Shown: positions 43,756 through 53,799, numbered from the stretch's first letter. The stretch is 64,000 nucleotides of DNA from Pseudorhodoferax sp. Leaf265 (GCF_001422365.1 NZ_LMMT01000012.1:188712-252711), one strand, 5' to 3'. A program made the numbers and translations. The notes: generated from the letters alone by a model not told the origin.

Positions 43756-46254
43756 TCAGGCCGGCTGCGCGCGCCGCGGCGCGTCCAGCACCTCGCGCAC
43801 CCGCGCCGCGAGTTCCTCGATGGTGTAGGGCTTGCCGATCAGTTGCACGCCCGGGTCGAGCACACCGTTGTGCACCACGGCGTTGCGCGTGTAGCCCGTG
43901 GTGAACAGCACCTTGAGCTGCGGCCGGCGCTTGAGCGCCTCGTCCGCGAGCTTGCGGCCGTTGACCTCGGGCATCACGACGTCGGTGAACAGCAGGTCGA
44001 TGTCGGGGTGTGCGTCGATGAGCCTGAGCGCCGCCGCCGCGCCATCGGCCTCCAGCACGCGGTAGCCCAGCTCGGACAGCGCATCGACGGACAGCTGGCG
44101 CACGGCGGGCTCGTCCTCCACCACCAGCACCAGCTCGCGGCTGTCGCCCTGCGGCAGGGGCTGCAGCGGTTCGGCCTGCACCTCTTCGTGGTGCGGGCCG
44201 AGCAGGCGCGGCAGGTAGACCTTCACGGCCGTGCCCTGGCCGACTTCGGAGTAGATCTTCACGTGCCCGCCGGACTGCTTGACGAAGCCGTACACCTGGC
44301 TCAGCCCCAGCCCGGTGCCGCGGCCGACCTCCTTGGTCGTGAAGAACGGGTCGAAGGCCTTGGCGATGACCTCGGCCGACATGCCCATGCCGGTGTCGCT
44401 GACGGCCACCAGGACGTACTGGCCGGCGGCCAGGCCCAGGTGGTCGGCGGCGTAGCGTTCGTCCAGGTGGCAGTTGGCGGTCTCGATGGTCAGGCGGCCG
44501 TGCTCGCCCATGGCGTCGCGGCCGTTCACCGCGAGGTTCAGGATCACGTTCTCGAGCTGGTGCGGGTCCACGTGCGTGCGCCACAGGCCGCCGGCCAGCA
44601 CGGTCTCCAGCCGGATCGCGCCGCCCAGCGAGCGGCGCAGCAGGTCGGACATGCCGGCCACGAGCTTGTTGGCGTCCACGGCCTCGGGTTTGAGCGGCTG
44701 CTGGCGCGAGAAGGCCAGCAGGCGCTGCGTCAGCTGCGCGGCCCGCTTGGCACCGTCCTTGGCGGCATCGACATAGCGCTGGGCGCGCGCATCGCCATCG
44801 ACGAAGCGCCGGCCCAGCAGGTCCAGCGAGCCGATCACCACGGCCAGCATGTTGTTGAAGTCGTGCGCGATGCCGCCCGTGAGCTGGCCCACGGCCTCCA
44901 TCTTCTGGGCCTGGCGCAGCGCCTCCTCGGTCTTGGCGCGCGCGGCCACCTCGTCGGCCACGCGGCGCTCCAGCGTGTCGTTGAGCTCGCGCAAGGCCAG
45001 CTCGGCGCGGTGGCGCTGGGTCACGTCCTGGAACAGCACCGCCACCTGCCGGCGCTCCACCGGCTCGACGCGGAAGGCCGCCAGCTCCAGGTAGCGCCCG
45101 GTGCGCACGAGCTCGCGCTCGAAGCGCACCGGCTCGCCGCTCAGCAGCACATGGCGGTAGATCTCGACCCAGCCATCGGCCTCCAGCGGCACCATCTCGC
45201 GCACGCGCTGGCCCACCACGTCGGGGATGCCGGCATTGGCCAGGTAGGCCGGGTTGGCCGCGATGTGGATGTAGTCGCTGAGCGGGCCGTGCGGCCCGTC
45301 CAGGAACTCGATGACGCAAAAGCCTTCGTCGATGCTGTCGAACAGCGTGCGGAACTGGCGCTCGCTCTCGCGCAGCGCGGCCTGCGTGGCCTTGCTCTCC
45401 GACAGGTCGGAGGCGGTGCCGAACCATTCGGCGATGGCGCCGGTGTCGTCCAGCACCGGCACCGCGCGCGACAGCGTCCAGCCCGGCGTGCCGTCGGCGC
45501 GCACCACGCGGTGCTCCAGCTCGAAGCGGCTGCGCGTGTCGATCGCCAGGCGCACCGCGGCGAGCACGCCGGCGCGGTCGGCCGGCGGGATGTACAGGTC
45601 GATCCAGGTCCGGCTGGGCAGGCTGGTGTCGGCCACGAAGCCCTGGCCGTTGAGCTCCAGCATCTGTGTCCAGTCCGCGTTCATGCGGTAGGTCACGTTG
45701 GTGCTGGCCATGGTCAAGGCCTGCAGGCGCGACTCGCTGGCGGCCAGCCGGCGCTGGGCCAGCACCTTGTCGGTGGTTTCCCAGACGTTGCAAAGCAGGC
45801 CGCGCACCATGCCAGCCTCGTCGCGCAGCGGCGTGTACCAGAAGCTGAACCAGGCTGTCTGCATGCGTTCGGAACGCAGCACCTGCAGTTCCAGGTCTTC
45901 GCGGTAGATGGCCTGACCGGCGAGCGCGGTGGCGATCAGCGTGCCGACCTCGTCCCAGACCTCGCTCCAGACGCTCTGCAGCGGCGCGCCGAGCGCACGC
46001 GGATGCTTGTTGCCCAGCATGGGGGCGTACGCGTCGTTGTAGACCATGGCCAGGTCGTCGCCCCAGGCCAGCCACATGGGCACGGGCGAATCGAGCACCA
46101 GCGTGGTGGCGGCGCGCAGCGGGCGCGGCCAGCTGCCGGGTGGGCCCAGCGAGGACGCGGTCCAGTCCGGACCGCGCAGGATGGCGGCCTGCGGTGCCGA
46201 CTCCCAGGGGACGCGCGCGTCGTCGGTCTGCGTACTTCCCAGGCGCTCCAGCAT
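43756..46254 (-). CDS. Hybrid sensor histidine kinase with PAS domains and receiver
   Basis: An 832-residue soluble kinase. Three PAS-like regions occupy roughly residues 35-440 ([20 protein letters not shown] begins the first). The phospho-acceptor histidine is in [14 protein letters not shown]-binding boxes are seen as [21 protein letters not shown] and [15 protein letters not shown]-terminal receiver has its aspartate in [13 protein letters not shown]. No membrane helices, so it senses a cytosolic cue, perhaps redox or light through PAS. The chosen ATG has AAAGG upstream; another start 75 bases earlier is possible. No separate response regulator is adjacent. Confidence 0.92.
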   Translation of the reverse strand: MLERLGSTQTDDARVPWESAPQAAILRGPDWTASSLGPPGSWPRPLRAATTLVLDSPVPMWLAWGDDLAMVYNDAYAPMLGNKHPRALGAPLQSVWSEVWDEVGTLIATALAGQAIYREDLELQVLRSERMQTAWFSFWYTPLRDEAGMVRGLLCNVWETTDKVLAQRRLAASESRLQALTMASTNVTYRMNADWTQMLELNGQGFVADTSLPSRTWIDLYIPPADRAGVLAAVRLAIDTRSRFELEHRVVRADGTPGWTLSRAVPVLDDTGAIAEWFGTASDLSESKATQAALRESERQFRTLFDSIDEGFCVIEFLDGPHGPLSDYIHIAANPAYLANAGIPDVVGQRVREMVPLEADGWVEIYRHVLLSGEPVRFERELVRTGRYLELAAFRVEPVERRQVAVLFQDVTQRHRAELALRELNDTLERRVADEVAARAKTEEALRQAQKMEAVGQLTGGIAHDFNNMLAVVIGSLDLLGRRFVDGDARAQRYVDAAKDGAKRAAQLTQRLLAFSRQQPLKPEAVDANKLVAGMSDLLRRSLGGAIRLETVLAGGLWRTHVDPHQLENVILNLAVNGRDAMGEHGRLTIETANCHLDERYAADHLGLAAGQYVLVAVSDTGMGMSAEVIAKAFDPFFTTKEVGRGTGLGLSQVYGFVKQSGGHVKIYSEVGQGTAVKVYLPRLLGPHHEEVQAEPLQPLPQGDSRELVLVVEDEPAVRQLSVDALSELGYRVLEADGAAAALRLIDAHPDIDLLFTDVVMPEVNGRKLADEALKRRPQLKVLFTTGYTRNAVVHNGVLDPGVQLIGKPYTIEELAARVREVLDAPRRAQPA

Positions 46255-46390
46255 CCGCTGCCTTTCATCATTGCGCTGGTGCGGCAGCGCGGCCCCGGTG
46301 CGGGACGCACCTGCTTTTGAGTATCCCATCGGCGGCGCGGCACGATTGTCGGAAGGCGCGCCGAACTGCGGGCGCCGGGCCGGCCCCTGC

Positions 46391-47410
46391 TCAGGATCCG
46401 CTCAGGAAGCGGTCGCGCTGGGCGCGTGCGCACTCGCCCAGCACCCGCAGGCCGCGGTCGACCGTGGCCTGGCCGCCCACGAAGGGATGAACGGGCGAGG
46501 CCAGCTGGAGCTTGGCCACCTTGTCCACCGTGCCGTCCGATCCAGGATGGTTGGACAGCAGCACGTCGACATGCTGGTCCGCGACCAGCTTGCGCATGCG
46601 CTCGGTCTCGCCGATGTAGCTCTGCAGGCGCTCCATGTCGCGGCCGAAGTTGAACGAGGTGCCGCCCCACATCAGCGCGCGGTGCGCTTGGCCGCGCGCG
46701 CGCACGTCGAACACCGGCGACAGCGTGCCCAGCGTGTGCCCGGGTGTCACGTTGAAGCGGAGCGTGGTGTCGCCCAGCGTGAGCACGTCGCCGTCCTGCA
46801 CGCCGATGTCGCGCGGGCCGCGCCTGGGCGGGCGGTCCCAGGAGACGGCGTCGAACTCCAGCGTGGTCTGCATCATCCGCCAGTCGATCTCGCTGGCGAC
46901 CAGCCGCATGCCGTACTTCTGGACCAGGGCCGTGGCCGCGCCGTAGTGGTCGCCATGGCCGTGCGTGATGACCAGGTACTTGATCTGGGCCGGGTCCAGG
47001 CCCAGCGTCCGCATGCCGCCTTCGATCAGTGCCTGGGCTTCCACGGCGTTGTTCAGGGCGTCGATCAGGATCAGCCCGTCGCTGGTCTTGAGCACCCAGG
47101 CGCTGACCCAGGCCGAGCCCACGTAGTAGAGGTTGTCGAAGACCTGCGCCGGGGCCGGCGCCGGGCGCGCGATCTGGCGCTGCAACAGGGCCTCGATCTC
47201 GGGGCCCGCGGCGCGCTGGGCCGGCTGCGGATTGCAGACCGGCATCAGGTATTTCAAATCCTCGCCCGCCAGCGTGGACGCGCGGGACACATGGTCGGCC
47301 ACCGAGGCGGCCGAGGCCGGCGGCTCGGCGGGGCCGGTTGCGCAACCGGCCAGGATGGCCAGGGCGGCGGCCGCGGCCAGGGTCTGCGCTTGGCGATGGA
47401 AAGCCTTCAT
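46391..47410 (-). CDS. Subclass B3-like metallo-beta-lactamase-fold lipoprotein
   Basis: A 339-residue exported protein. The signal peptide ends in the lipobox LAGC (residues 20-23), so it is probably lipidated. The zinc site is complete for the B3 pattern: HGHGDH, the His of TPGHTLG and the His of LLSNHPGS. It has AAGGAG ahead of the ATG. B3 enzymes hydrolyse beta-lactams, but many family members have other roles, and no activity can be assigned from sequence alone. It diverges from an LLM oxidoreductase gene. Confidence 0.87.
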   Translation of the reverse strand: MKAFHRQAQTLAAAAALAILAGCATGPAEPPASAASVADHVSRASTLAGEDLKYLMPVCNPQPAQRAAGPEIEALLQRQIARPAPAPAQVFDNLYYVGSAWVSAWVLKTSDGLILIDALNNAVEAQALIEGGMRTLGLDPAQIKYLVITHGHGDHYGAATALVQKYGMRLVASEIDWRMMQTTLEFDAVSWDRPPRRGPRDIGVQDGDVLTLGDTTLRFNVTPGHTLGTLSPVFDVRARGQAHRALMWGGTSFNFGRDMERLQSYIGETERMRKLVADQHVDVLLSNHPGSDGTVDKVAKLQLASPVHPFVGGQATVDRGLRVLGECARAQRDRFLSGS

Positions 47411-47546
47411 CTCGTCTCCTTGTGGGTGGTCGTGGCGCAGCGTAGCGTGGACGCCGTCGCACGGGTGTCGCATCCGGCCCTTGCCCGCACCGTGTTGTCC
47501 GAAAGCGGGCATAGTGGCCCGCCGCAAGACTTTCGCAACGCATGCC

Positions 47547-48569
47547 ATGAAGAAGATCGGATTCCTCTCGTTCGGCCACTGGACGCCGTCACCCCAATCG
47601 CAGACCCGCTCGGCCGCCGACGCGCTGCTGCAGTCCATCGAACTGGCCGTGGCCGCCGAGGAGCTGGGGGCCGACGGCGCCTATTTCCGCGTGCACCACT
47701 TCGCGCGCCAGCTCAGCGCACCGTTCCCGCTGCTGGCGGCCGTCGGCGCGAAGACCCGGCGCATCGAGATCGGCACCGGCGTGATCGACATGCGCTACGA
47801 GAACCCGCTCTACATGGCCGAGGATGCGGGTGCGGCCGACCTGATCGCCGGCGGGCGGCTGCAGCTGGGCATCAGCCGTGGCTCGCCCGAGCAGGTCATC
47901 GATGGCTGGCGCCATTTCGGCTACGTGCCGGCCGAAGGCCAGACCGAAGCCGACATGGCCCGCCAGCACACCGAGGTCTTGTTGGACGTGCTCAAGGGCG
48001 ATGGCTTCGCCCAGCCCAACCCGCGCCCGATGTTCCCGAACCCGCCCGGCCTGCTGCGCGTGGAGCCGCACGCTGCCGGGCTGCGCGAACGCATCTGGTG
48101 GGGCTCCAGCTCGAACGCCACCGCGGTCTGGGCCGCAAGACTCGGCATGCACCTGCAGAGCTCCACGCTCAAGAACGACGAGACCGGCGAGCCCTTCCAC
48201 GTACAGCAGGCCAAGCAGATCCGGGCCTACCGCGCGGCCTGGCAGGAGGCCGGCCACGCCCGCACGCCGCGGGTGTCGGTGAGCCGCAGCATCTTCGCGC
48301 TGGTCAACGACCAGGACCGCCTGTACTTCGGGCGCAGCGGCCAGGACGGCGACCAGATCGGCTTCATCGACGACAGGACGCAGGCCATCTTCGGCCGCAG
48401 CTACGCGGCCGAGCCCGAGACGCTGGTGCGCCAGCTGGCGCAGGACGAGGCCATCGCCGAGGCCGACACGCTGCTGCTGACGGTGCCGAACCAGCTGGGC
48501 GTGGACTACAACGTGCATGTGATCGAGACGGTCCTGCAGCAGGTGGCGCCGGCGCTGGGCTGGCGCTGA
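47547..48569 (+). CDS. LLM-class flavin-dependent oxidoreductase
   Basis: A 340-residue luciferase-like TIM-barrel protein opening MKKIGFLSFGHWTPS and containing DGAYFRVHHFARQ and AGGRLQLGISRGSPEQV. These enzymes use reduced FMN or F420; the betaproteobacterial context favours FMN. It is separate from the RutA-like oxygenase and belongs to a different LLM subgroup. It is followed 46 bp later by a glyoxalase-II-like hydrolase. Confidence 0.88.
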   Translation: MKKIGFLSFGHWTPSPQSQTRSAADALLQSIELAVAAEELGADGAYFRVHHFARQLSAPFPLLAAVGAKTRRIEIGTGVIDMRYENPLYMAEDAGAADLIAGGRLQLGISRGSPEQVIDGWRHFGYVPAEGQTEADMARQHTEVLLDVLKGDGFAQPNPRPMFPNPPGLLRVEPHAAGLRERIWWGSSSNATAVWAARLGMHLQSSTLKNDETGEPFHVQQAKQIRAYRAAWQEAGHARTPRVSVSRSIFALVNDQDRLYFGRSGQDGDQIGFIDDRTQAIFGRSYAAEPETLVRQLAQDEAIAEADTLLLTVPNQLGVDYNVHVIETVLQQVAPALGWR

Positions 48570-48615
48570 CGGTCGGTGGCGGGACAATGGGGCGAGACCC
48601 CGAATCCCCCCATCC

Positions 48616-49254
48616 ATGCTGCGCTACCACACCATCCCCGTCACGCAATTCCAGCAGAACTGCGCCCTGGTCTGGGACGACCAGAGCCTGCAGGCCGCCG
48701 TCATCGACCCGGGCGGCGACCTGGACCGCATCCTGGCCGCCGTTGAAGAACGCGGCCTCAGGCTCGAACAGATCTGGCTGACCCACGCCCACATCGACCA
48801 TGCCGGCGGCACCGGCGAGCTGGCCGAGCGCCTGGGCCTGCCCATCGTCGGCCCGCACCCGGGCGACCAGTTCTGGATCGACGGCCTGCCCGAGCAGAGC
48901 CGCATGTTCGGCTTCCCGCCGGCCAGGGCCTTCACGCCCACGCGCTGGCTGGCGGACGGCGACCAGGTCACGCTGGGCGCCCACACGCTGCACGTGCGCC
49001 ACTGTCCCGGCCACACGCCGGGCCACGTGGTGTTCCATGCGCCGGAGATCCAGCGTGCCTTCGTCGGCGACGTGCTGTTCGCCGGCTCCATCGGCCGCAC
49101 CGACTTTCCGCAGGGCAACCACCAGCAGCTGATCGACAGCATCGTGCAGCGCCTGTGGCCCATGGGCGACGAGACCGTGTTCATCCCGGGCCACGGGCCG
49201 GAAAGCAGCTTCGGCCGCGAGCGGCGCAGCAATCCCTACGTGGGCGGGACCTGA
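48616..49254 (+). CDS. Glyoxalase II-like MBL-fold hydrolase (YcbL type)
   Basis: A 212-residue cytosolic zinc hydrolase. The motif THAHIDHAGG, the His in CPGHTPGHV, the Asp in FVGDVLF and FIPGHGPESSFG complete the binuclear site. Length and the NCALVWDDQSLQAAVIDPGG opening match the short YcbL group, which has glyoxalase II activity. It ends six bases from the convergent quinone oxidoreductase. Confidence 0.92.
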   Translation: MLRYHTIPVTQFQQNCALVWDDQSLQAAVIDPGGDLDRILAAVEERGLRLEQIWLTHAHIDHAGGTGELAERLGLPIVGPHPGDQFWIDGLPEQSRMFGFPPARAFTPTRWLADGDQVTLGAHTLHVRHCPGHTPGHVVFHAPEIQRAFVGDVLFAGSIGRTDFPQGNHQQLIDSIVQRLWPMGDETVFIPGHGPESSFGRERRSNPYVGGT

Positions 49255-49260
49255 GCGCGT

Positions 49261-50229
49261 TCAGAAGTCCAGGACCACGCGCCCCGTGGTCGTGCGCGCA
49301 CCGGCCATGGCGAAGGCCTGGTCCGCCTGCGCGAGCGGGAAATGCGCCGCGATGCGCGGCCGGATGCGGCCCTGGCCGTGCAGCGCCGTCACATCGGCCA
49401 GCAGCCGGTGCATGCGCTCGGGCTGGCGTTCGCGGTACTGGCGCAGGTCCACGCCGATCAGCGAGGCGCCCTTGACGATGCACAGGTTGGCCTTGAGGCT
49501 GCCGATGCTGCCGCCAGCGAAGCCCACCACGAGGTGGCGGCCGCCCCAGCCCAGCGTGCGGAAGGCGGTGTCCATGGCCTCGCCGCCGACCGGGTCCAGC
49601 ACCACGTCCACGCCGCGCGGGCCGGCCAGGGCCTTGACGGCGTCCTTCCAGTCGGGGGACTGCACATCGACCACCTCGTCGGCGCCGGCCAGCCGGGCCG
49701 TGGTCTGCTTGGCCGGGCCGGAGACGGCCGCGATCACGCGCGCGCCCAGGGCCTTGGCGGTCTGCACGCCGGCATCGCCGATGCTGCCCGTGGCGCCCAG
49801 CACCAGCACGGTCTCCCCGGCCTGCAGCTGGCCGCGCTCGCGCAGCGCGTACAAGGCCGTGCCGTAGGGCGTCAGCAGCACGGCGGCCTCGTCGATCGCC
49901 GCCTGCGGCGCCACGTGCTGCAGCGCGCCGGCGGCCACGCAGACTTGGTCGGCCCAGCCGCCGATGGACAGCGTGCCGCAGACGCGGTCGCCGATGGCGA
50001 AGCCCGTGCTGCCCGGTCCCAGTGCGTCCACCGTGCCGGCGAACTCGCTGCCAACGGTGAACGGCAGCGGCGGCTTCCACTGGTAGGCGCCGCGCGCGAT
50101 CAGCAGGTCGAAGAACGAGATGCCGCAGGCCTGCACGCGCACGCGCACCTCGCTCACGGCGGGCTCGGGGGAGGGCAGGGTGTCCAGCTGCGGCGGCTGG
50201 TCGAAGGCGTGGACGCGCAGGGCTTGCAT
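49261..50229 (-). CDS. Zinc-type quinone oxidoreductase (NADPH:quinone reductase, MDR family)
   Basis: A 322-residue medium-chain dehydrogenase. The substrate domain has VGSEFAGTVDALG, and the nucleotide-binding motif is LGATGSIGDAGVQTAKALGA. The structural and catalytic zinc ligands of alcohol dehydrogenases are missing, as in quinone oxidoreductases. It would reduce quinones or enones with NADPH. It lies downstream of the leftward LysR gene and may be transcribed separately. Confidence 0.9.
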   Translation of the reverse strand: MQALRVHAFDQPPQLDTLPSPEPAVSEVRVRVQACGISFFDLLIARGAYQWKPPLPFTVGSEFAGTVDALGPGSTGFAIGDRVCGTLSIGGWADQVCVAAGALQHVAPQAAIDEAAVLLTPYGTALYALRERGQLQAGETVLVLGATGSIGDAGVQTAKALGARVIAAVSGPAKQTTARLAGADEVVDVQSPDWKDAVKALAGPRGVDVVLDPVGGEAMDTAFRTLGWGGRHLVVGFAGGSIGSLKANLCIVKGASLIGVDLRQYRERQPERMHRLLADVTALHGQGRIRPRIAAHFPLAQADQAFAMAGARTTTGRVVLDF

Positions 50230-50337
50230 GGCTGGGGGCGGGCGGGATGATTGGAGTCGCGGATTCTGGAAGGAACCGGGCAGCGGTGCTGTCGCGCAGG
50301 TGGCGTGCCAGGGGCGAAAGCTGCTGGGCGCGCCTGC

Positions 50338-51282
50338 TCAGCCCCGCGCCGCCTGGCCCGGTGCGAGCACGAATCCCGCGTGCTGCGCGATCAGCTGCCG
50401 CGCAACGGCACGCACCTCCTGCATGGCCTGCAGCGCGATCTCGCTGGGCGCGCCGCGCTGGCGGGTGACGATGCCCACCGAGCGCACCGGCCCGTCGCTG
50501 ATCTCCGAGACGCGCATGCCGCCCAGGTCCAGCAGCGGCATCATGCCCAGGTAGGGCAGCACTGCGATGCCCAGCCCCTGGCGCACGAAGCCGGCGATGG
50601 TGCCGACCTGGTCGAACTGCATCTTCGGCCGGAACTCCATGCCGCGTTGCAGGTAGGCCGCCACCATGTAGCGCATCGCGGTGCTGGCGTCGGTCATGCT
50701 GATCAGCGGCAGCTCCACCAGCTCGTCCAGGGTCCTACTGGCACCGACCTTGCGGCGCCAGCGGCCGGCCGACAGCAGCACGAAGCGGTCGCGCAGCACC
50801 TCCTCGTAGTGCAGCTCCGGGTGCGAGGGCGCCACCGAGGCCAGCGAGAAATCGACATGGTGGTTGGCCAGCTGCTGGACCGACGCGGCATTGCTGCAGT
50901 CGTGGATGGTGATGTGCGGCCTGCCGTAACGCTGCTCCAACGCCGCGCACGCGGCCGGCAGCAGCACGTTGGCCAGCGAAGGCAGCGAGGCGATGCGCAG
51001 CTGGCGTGTTTCCTCTTCGGCGTGCGCCTGCAGGCGCTGCAGGCCGGCGTCGAATTCGCCAACCACGTTGCGCGCGATCAGCACCAGGCGCTGGCCCGCC
51101 GGCGTGAGGCGCACGGCGCGCGTGGTCCGCTCGAACAGCTTGAGGCCCAGCGCCTCCTCCAGGTCGCGGATGGCCTTGCTCAGCGAGGGCTGCGTCACGA
51201 AGAACTGCTCGGCCGTGCGGCTGAAGTTCAGCGACTCGGACAGCGCCAGGAACATGCGCAACTGGCGCGGCGAGGCATTCAT
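50338..51282 (-). CDS. LysR-family transcriptional regulator
   Basis: A 314-residue LTTR with the helix-turn-helix NFSRTAEQFFVTQPSLSKAI near the N terminus and an effector domain starting around residue 90. It is divergent from an SDR-Bug-decarboxylase operon, and an 18-bp palindrome lies between the two start codons. It probably controls that operon in response to its substrate. Confidence 0.93.
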   Translation of the reverse strand: MNASPRQLRMFLALSESLNFSRTAEQFFVTQPSLSKAIRDLEEALGLKLFERTTRAVRLTPAGQRLVLIARNVVGEFDAGLQRLQAHAEEETRQLRIASLPSLANVLLPAACAALEQRYGRPHITIHDCSNAASVQQLANHHVDFSLASVAPSHPELHYEEVLRDRFVLLSAGRWRRKVGASRTLDELVELPLISMTDASTAMRYMVAAYLQRGMEFRPKMQFDQVGTIAGFVRQGLGIAVLPYLGMMPLLDLGGMRVSEISDGPVRSVGIVTRQRGAPSEIALQAMQEVRAVARQLIAQHAGFVLAPGQAARG

Positions 51283-51289
51283 GCTTTCA

Positions 51290-51307
51290 TTCTATGAATG
51301 GATAGAA
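51290..51307. promoter_or_regulatory. LysR-type operator candidate TTCTAT-GAATGG-ATAGAA
   Basis: A perfect 6-bp inverted repeat with a 6-bp centre starts eight bases upstream of the LysR start codon. It shares the TCTAT/ATAGA half-site with the palindrome before the pirin operon's LysR. Confidence 0.55.
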
Positions 51308-51374
51308 AGAAAGAACTTCTCCGATGGATCGCCGCTGCCTAGGATCGCCGCTGTCCGAACAACGAGGAGACGAT

Positions 51375-52169
51375 GTGCTGGATCTGAAGGGCAAGGTGGC
51401 GCTGGTGATGGGTTGCGGCGCGGTGGGCGAGGGCTGGGGCAACGGCCGCGCCACGGCGGTGTTGTTCGCACGGCAGGGCGCGCAGGTGTACGGCACCGAT
51501 CTGCAGCTGGCCGCTGCGCAGGCCACGCAGGCGATCATCGCGTCCGAGGGCGGCGAGGCCGAAGTCGCGGCCTGCGACGTCACGCAGTCCGACCAGGTCG
51601 AACGCGCCGTGGCCGATTGCATCGCCCGCTTCGGGCGCATCGACGTGCTGGTCAACAACGTCGGCCTGTCGCAGCCCGGCGGGCCGGTGGACATGGACGA
51701 GGCGGTGTGGGACGCGCAGATGGACGTGAACCTCAAGAGCGCCTTCCTCACCTGCAAGCACGTCATCCCCGGCATGCGTGCCCGCGGCAGCGGTGCCATC
51801 GTCAACGTGTCCTCGGTGGCGGGCCTGCGCTACGTGGGCAAGCCGCAGGTGGCCTATGCGGCGGCCAAGGCCGGGCTGATGCACTTCACGCGCACCAGCG
51901 CCGTGATCCACGCGGCCGATGGCATCCGCATGAACTGCGTGGTGCCGGGCCTGATGCACACGCCGCTGCTCGAAGGCCTGGCCGCCAAGTACGCCAAGGG
52001 CGACACCGAGGGCTTCATCGCGCACCGGAACAACCAGGTGCCGATGCGGCACATGGGCGACGGTTGGGACACCGCCCACGCGGCCCTGTTCCTGGCGGCC
52101 GACGAGAGCCGCTATGTCACCGGCACCGAGATCGTGGTCGACGGCGGCCTGGTGGCCGCCACGCACTGA
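51375..52169 (+). CDS. SDR-family oxidoreductase with atypical glycine motif
   Basis: A 264-residue SDR. The catalytic part is normal (VSSVAGLRY, YAAAK, GTEIVVDGG), but the cofactor loop reads MGCGAVGEGWGNG rather than TGxxxGxG, and NNAG is NNVG. This variant is known in some SDRs. GTG is taken as the start because GAGGAG lies five to six bases upstream; an upstream in-frame ATG has no such signal. It is the first gene of a rightward operon with a Bug protein and a carboxymuconolactone-decarboxylase-like gene. Confidence 0.87.
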   Translation: MLDLKGKVALVMGCGAVGEGWGNGRATAVLFARQGAQVYGTDLQLAAAQATQAIIASEGGEAEVAACDVTQSDQVERAVADCIARFGRIDVLVNNVGLSQPGGPVDMDEAVWDAQMDVNLKSAFLTCKHVIPGMRARGSGAIVNVSSVAGLRYVGKPQVAYAAAKAGLMHFTRTSAVIHAADGIRMNCVVPGLMHTPLLEGLAAKYAKGDTEGFIAHRNNQVPMRHMGDGWDTAHAALFLAADESRYVTGTEIVVDGGLVAATH

Positions 52170-52246
52170 CGGACCGCAGTACCCACCGCAGCGTGCCGGC
52201 CGCAGCCGGCACGCGACGCATTCCCCCAAGAACAGGAGACAACACC

Positions 52247-53212
52247 ATGCTGCGCAGAACCCTCATCCATGCCCTGACCGCCGCCCTGGCGTGCACGCTG
52301 CCGGCGCTGGCCGGCGCCCAGGCCTACCCGAGCCAGCCGGTGCGGCTGATCGTGCCGTTCGCACCGGGCGGCGCCGTCGACCAGACCGCGCGCACCATCA
52401 GCAACACGCTGGGCGAGCGGCTGGGCCAGCCCATCGTGGTCGAGAACCGGCCTGGCGCCAGCGGCTCGCTGGGTGCGGGCGAACTGCGGCGCGGCAAGCC
52501 CGACGGCTACACGCTGTTGCTGGCGCTCGACTCCCAGGCCGTGAACCACCACATCGTCAAGAGCCTGCCGTTCGACACCTTCAAGGACTTCGACTACCTG
52601 AGCCTGCTGGTCACCACGCCCCAGGTGCTGGTGGTGCGCAACGAGCTGCCGGTGCAGAACCTCGACCAGCTGGTCGCCTACCTCAAGGCCCGGCCCGGCA
52701 CGGCCTACGGCTCGGCGGGCACCGCCTCGGCCGGGCATGTGAACAGCGCGCAGCTGTCCATCGCGAAGGGCCTGCAGACCACGCACGTGCCGTACAAGGG
52801 GGCTGCGCCGCTGCTGGCCGACCTGCTGGGTGGGCACATCGATTTCGCGTTCGCCGGACTGTCGGTGATGCTGCCGCACATCCAGGCCGGCAAGATGCGG
52901 GCGATCGCGGTCAGCACGGCGGCCCGCTCGCGCCAGCTGCCGCAGGTGCCGGCCATGAACGAGCTGATCCCCGGCTTCGAATTCCCGACCTGGATCGGCC
53001 TCGTCGGCCCGACCGGCCTGCCGGCCGACGTGCGCGCCAAGATCCTGAAGGCGTTTCAGGACACCATGCACGATCCGCAGGTCGCCGCGCGCTTCGCCGA
53101 GAACGCCTTCGACATCGTCAGCAGCACGCCCGAGGCGTTCATGGCGCGCGTGCGCAAGGACGACCAGGTCATGGCCGACCTCGTCAAGCGCAAGATCGTG
53201 GGCGTGGACTGA
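52247..53212 (+). CDS. TctC/Bug-family periplasmic solute-binding protein
   Basis: A 321-residue protein with a signal peptide (LTAALACTLPALAGAQA) and the family opening YPSQPVRLIVPFAPGGAVDQ, then GQPIVVENRPGA. Bug proteins bind carboxylates or related solutes in the periplasm and work with TTT membrane proteins, which are not encoded nearby. AGGAG precedes the ATG. Its operon neighbours suggest that it captures the substrate of the SDR or decarboxylase. Confidence 0.93.
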   Translation: MLRRTLIHALTAALACTLPALAGAQAYPSQPVRLIVPFAPGGAVDQTARTISNTLGERLGQPIVVENRPGASGSLGAGELRRGKPDGYTLLLALDSQAVNHHIVKSLPFDTFKDFDYLSLLVTTPQVLVVRNELPVQNLDQLVAYLKARPGTAYGSAGTASAGHVNSAQLSIAKGLQTTHVPYKGAAPLLADLLGGHIDFAFAGLSVMLPHIQAGKMRAIAVSTAARSRQLPQVPAMNELIPGFEFPTWIGLVGPTGLPADVRAKILKAFQDTMHDPQVAARFAENAFDIVSSTPEAFMARVRKDDQVMADLVKRKIVGVD

Positions 53213-53249
53213 ACCCAACCCCTGCTTTGCAACCACCACGGAACCCGAC

Positions 53250-53777
53250 ATGGCCCGCATCCCCTACGCCCGCCTGGACGACGACGCCGTCCGCCCCCTT
53301 GCCGCGCGCATCACCGCCGAACGCGGCAGCGTGCTGCACCTGTACCAGATGCTGCTGCACAGCCCGCCCGTGGCGCAGGGCTGGCTGGGCTACCTGACGG
53401 CGATCCGCCAGCAGTCCAGCCTGCCCGGCGCCTTGCGCGAGCTGGTCATCATGCGCGTGGCGCTGGTCAACGGCGCGCCGTACGAGGCCGACCAACACGC
53501 ACCCATCGCGCGCCAGGAGGGCGTCAGCCAGGCCAAGCTCGACGCGCTGGAGAGCTGGGAGGCCAGCGCGCTGTTCGATGCGACCGAGCGCGCCGTGCTC
53601 GGCTACACCGACGCGATGACGCGGCACGTGCATGTGGACGACGCGGTGTTCGCCGCGGTGGCGCAGTGCTTCGCGCCACCGCTGCTGGTGGAGCTGACGG
53701 CGACGATCGCGGCCTACAACATGGTCTCGCGCTTCCTGGAGGCGCTGCAGATCCATTCGGACGACATGCGACCGTGA
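53250..53777 (+). CDS. Carboxymuconolactone decarboxylase-family protein
   Basis: A 175-residue all-helical CMD/AhpD-fold protein. The conserved region is LRELVIMRVALVNGAPYEADQH, with a second conserved His in QHAPIA. The CxxC of AhpD peroxidases is absent, and the usual Cys before Tyr-Glu is replaced by Ala-Pro, so alkylhydroperoxidase activity is unlikely. A lactone decarboxylase or related role in the SDR-Bug operon is possible. Confidence 0.85.
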   Translation: MARIPYARLDDDAVRPLAARITAERGSVLHLYQMLLHSPPVAQGWLGYLTAIRQQSSLPGALRELVIMRVALVNGAPYEADQHAPIARQEGVSQAKLDALESWEASALFDATERAVLGYTDAMTRHVHVDDAVFAAVAQCFAPPLLVELTATIAAYNMVSRFLEALQIHSDDMRP

Positions 53778-53782
53778 GTCAG

Positions 53783-53799
53783 GCCCGGGCGGCCCGGGC
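53783..53799. terminator. GC hairpin between convergent genes
   Basis: Two self-complementary GCCCGGGC blocks flank one G, giving a strong 8-bp stem at the convergent end of two operons. No T-run follows on either strand, so it is at best a weak or factor-assisted bidirectional terminator. Confidence 0.4.

Noticed and set aside
46391-47410. Named beta-lactam resistance gene
   Set aside because: The fold and zinc ligands fit subclass B3, but nothing in the sequence proves beta-lactam activity.
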